Part shown: positions 5,865 to 6,040 of the stretch, piece after piece
Position numbering within the stretch: the first letter of the stretch is position 1
Layout: the number at the start of each line of letters is the position of its first letter
Source of the DNA: an uncultured Actinomyces sp.
Lineage (GTDB): Bacteria > Actinomycetota > Actinomycetes > Actinomycetales > Actinomycetaceae
Direction: 5' to 3'
Assembly: GCA_900554605.1 (NCBI GenBank)
Contig: USHU01000071.1
Span: forward strand, 1 to 6,040
Length of the DNA: 6,040 nt
Notes under the pieces: model-generated
What the model saw: only the letters and a program-made list of their open reading frames with translations
Databases searched by the model: none
What the model was told of the DNA's origin: nothing
Translations under genes and position numbers: made by a program

Positions 5865-6040
5865 ATGGAGAATTCCGAGGAACTGGTCACGTCTGACATA
5901 ACCGAGGCCCCCACATCCTCTGTGGACCCGCCGGTGGATGCACCTGAATCGACTGCACCCACTTCCTTGCACTCTCGGCTTCCCGAACCCGTTTTCTTTG
6001 CCGATCACCTGCTTTCCCGCCGTCGGCGCCGGTCTGATCT
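5865..6040 (+). CDS. Hypothetical protein, N-terminal part only
   Basis: I do not recognise this gene. The frame is open from ATG 5865 to the window edge (58 codons and 2 bases). AGGA at 5853-5856 sits 8 bases upstream, which favours this ATG over the in-frame ATG at 5856. The first 35 or so residues are acidic and rich in Ser, Thr, Pro and Asp (for example SSVDPPVDAPESTAPTS), so probably disordered. LPEPVFFADHLLS follows, then a run of five Arg. There is no signal peptide at the N-terminus. A disordered tail followed by a basic patch often precedes a membrane or DNA-binding domain, but nothing after it is visible. It is divergent from the dedA-family gene, with about 98 bases between the starts. 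I found no convincing plus-strand promoter in that gap. Confidence 0.65.
   Translation, partial: MENSEELVTSDITEAPTSSVDPPVDAPESTAPTSLHSRLPEPVFFADHLLSRRRRRSD

Overview
The window looks like chromosomal DNA from a moderately GC-rich actinobacterium, most likely in or near the Actinomycetaceae. I infer this from the GC-rich codon use, the GTG start on pheA, a family (DUF4862) that I remember mainly from Actinobacteria, and the style of the GlmS and PheA proteins. I see no mobile element, CRISPR array, phage gene or other accessory system; this is mostly housekeeping sequence.

Left part (1-2655): the 3' nine-tenths of glmS on the plus strand (amino-sugar and cell-wall precursor synthesis) meets a convergent DUF4862-family gene on the minus strand, with only 16 bases between the two stops. 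The DUF4862 gene has a recognisable promoter and an inverted repeat that could be an operator in the divergent region 2656-2803.

Middle part (2804-4018): a plus-strand gene of unknown function, resembling the DUF1444/YtpQ layout, is followed by a complete tRNA-Leu(CAG). The tRNA has a near-consensus promoter just upstream and a perfect GAAA-loop terminator just downstream.

Right part (4087-6040): a minus-strand two-gene operon, dedA-family then pheA, is coupled by a GTGA start/stop overlap and ends in a strong hairpin. pheA (prephenate dehydratase, phenylalanine synthesis) is split between two reading frames by a small indel in a CG-repeat near 4780-4795. It is either a pseudogene or carries a sequence error, and this is the most notable observation here. 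Divergent from dedA, a plus-strand gene of unknown function begins at 5865 and runs out of the window.

The genes do not form one pathway. GlmS makes glucosamine-6-phosphate for peptidoglycan, and DedA-family proteins act on membrane lipid carriers, so both bear on the envelope. PheA belongs to aromatic amino-acid synthesis, and its link to dedA is transcriptional and translational rather than an obvious biochemical one.
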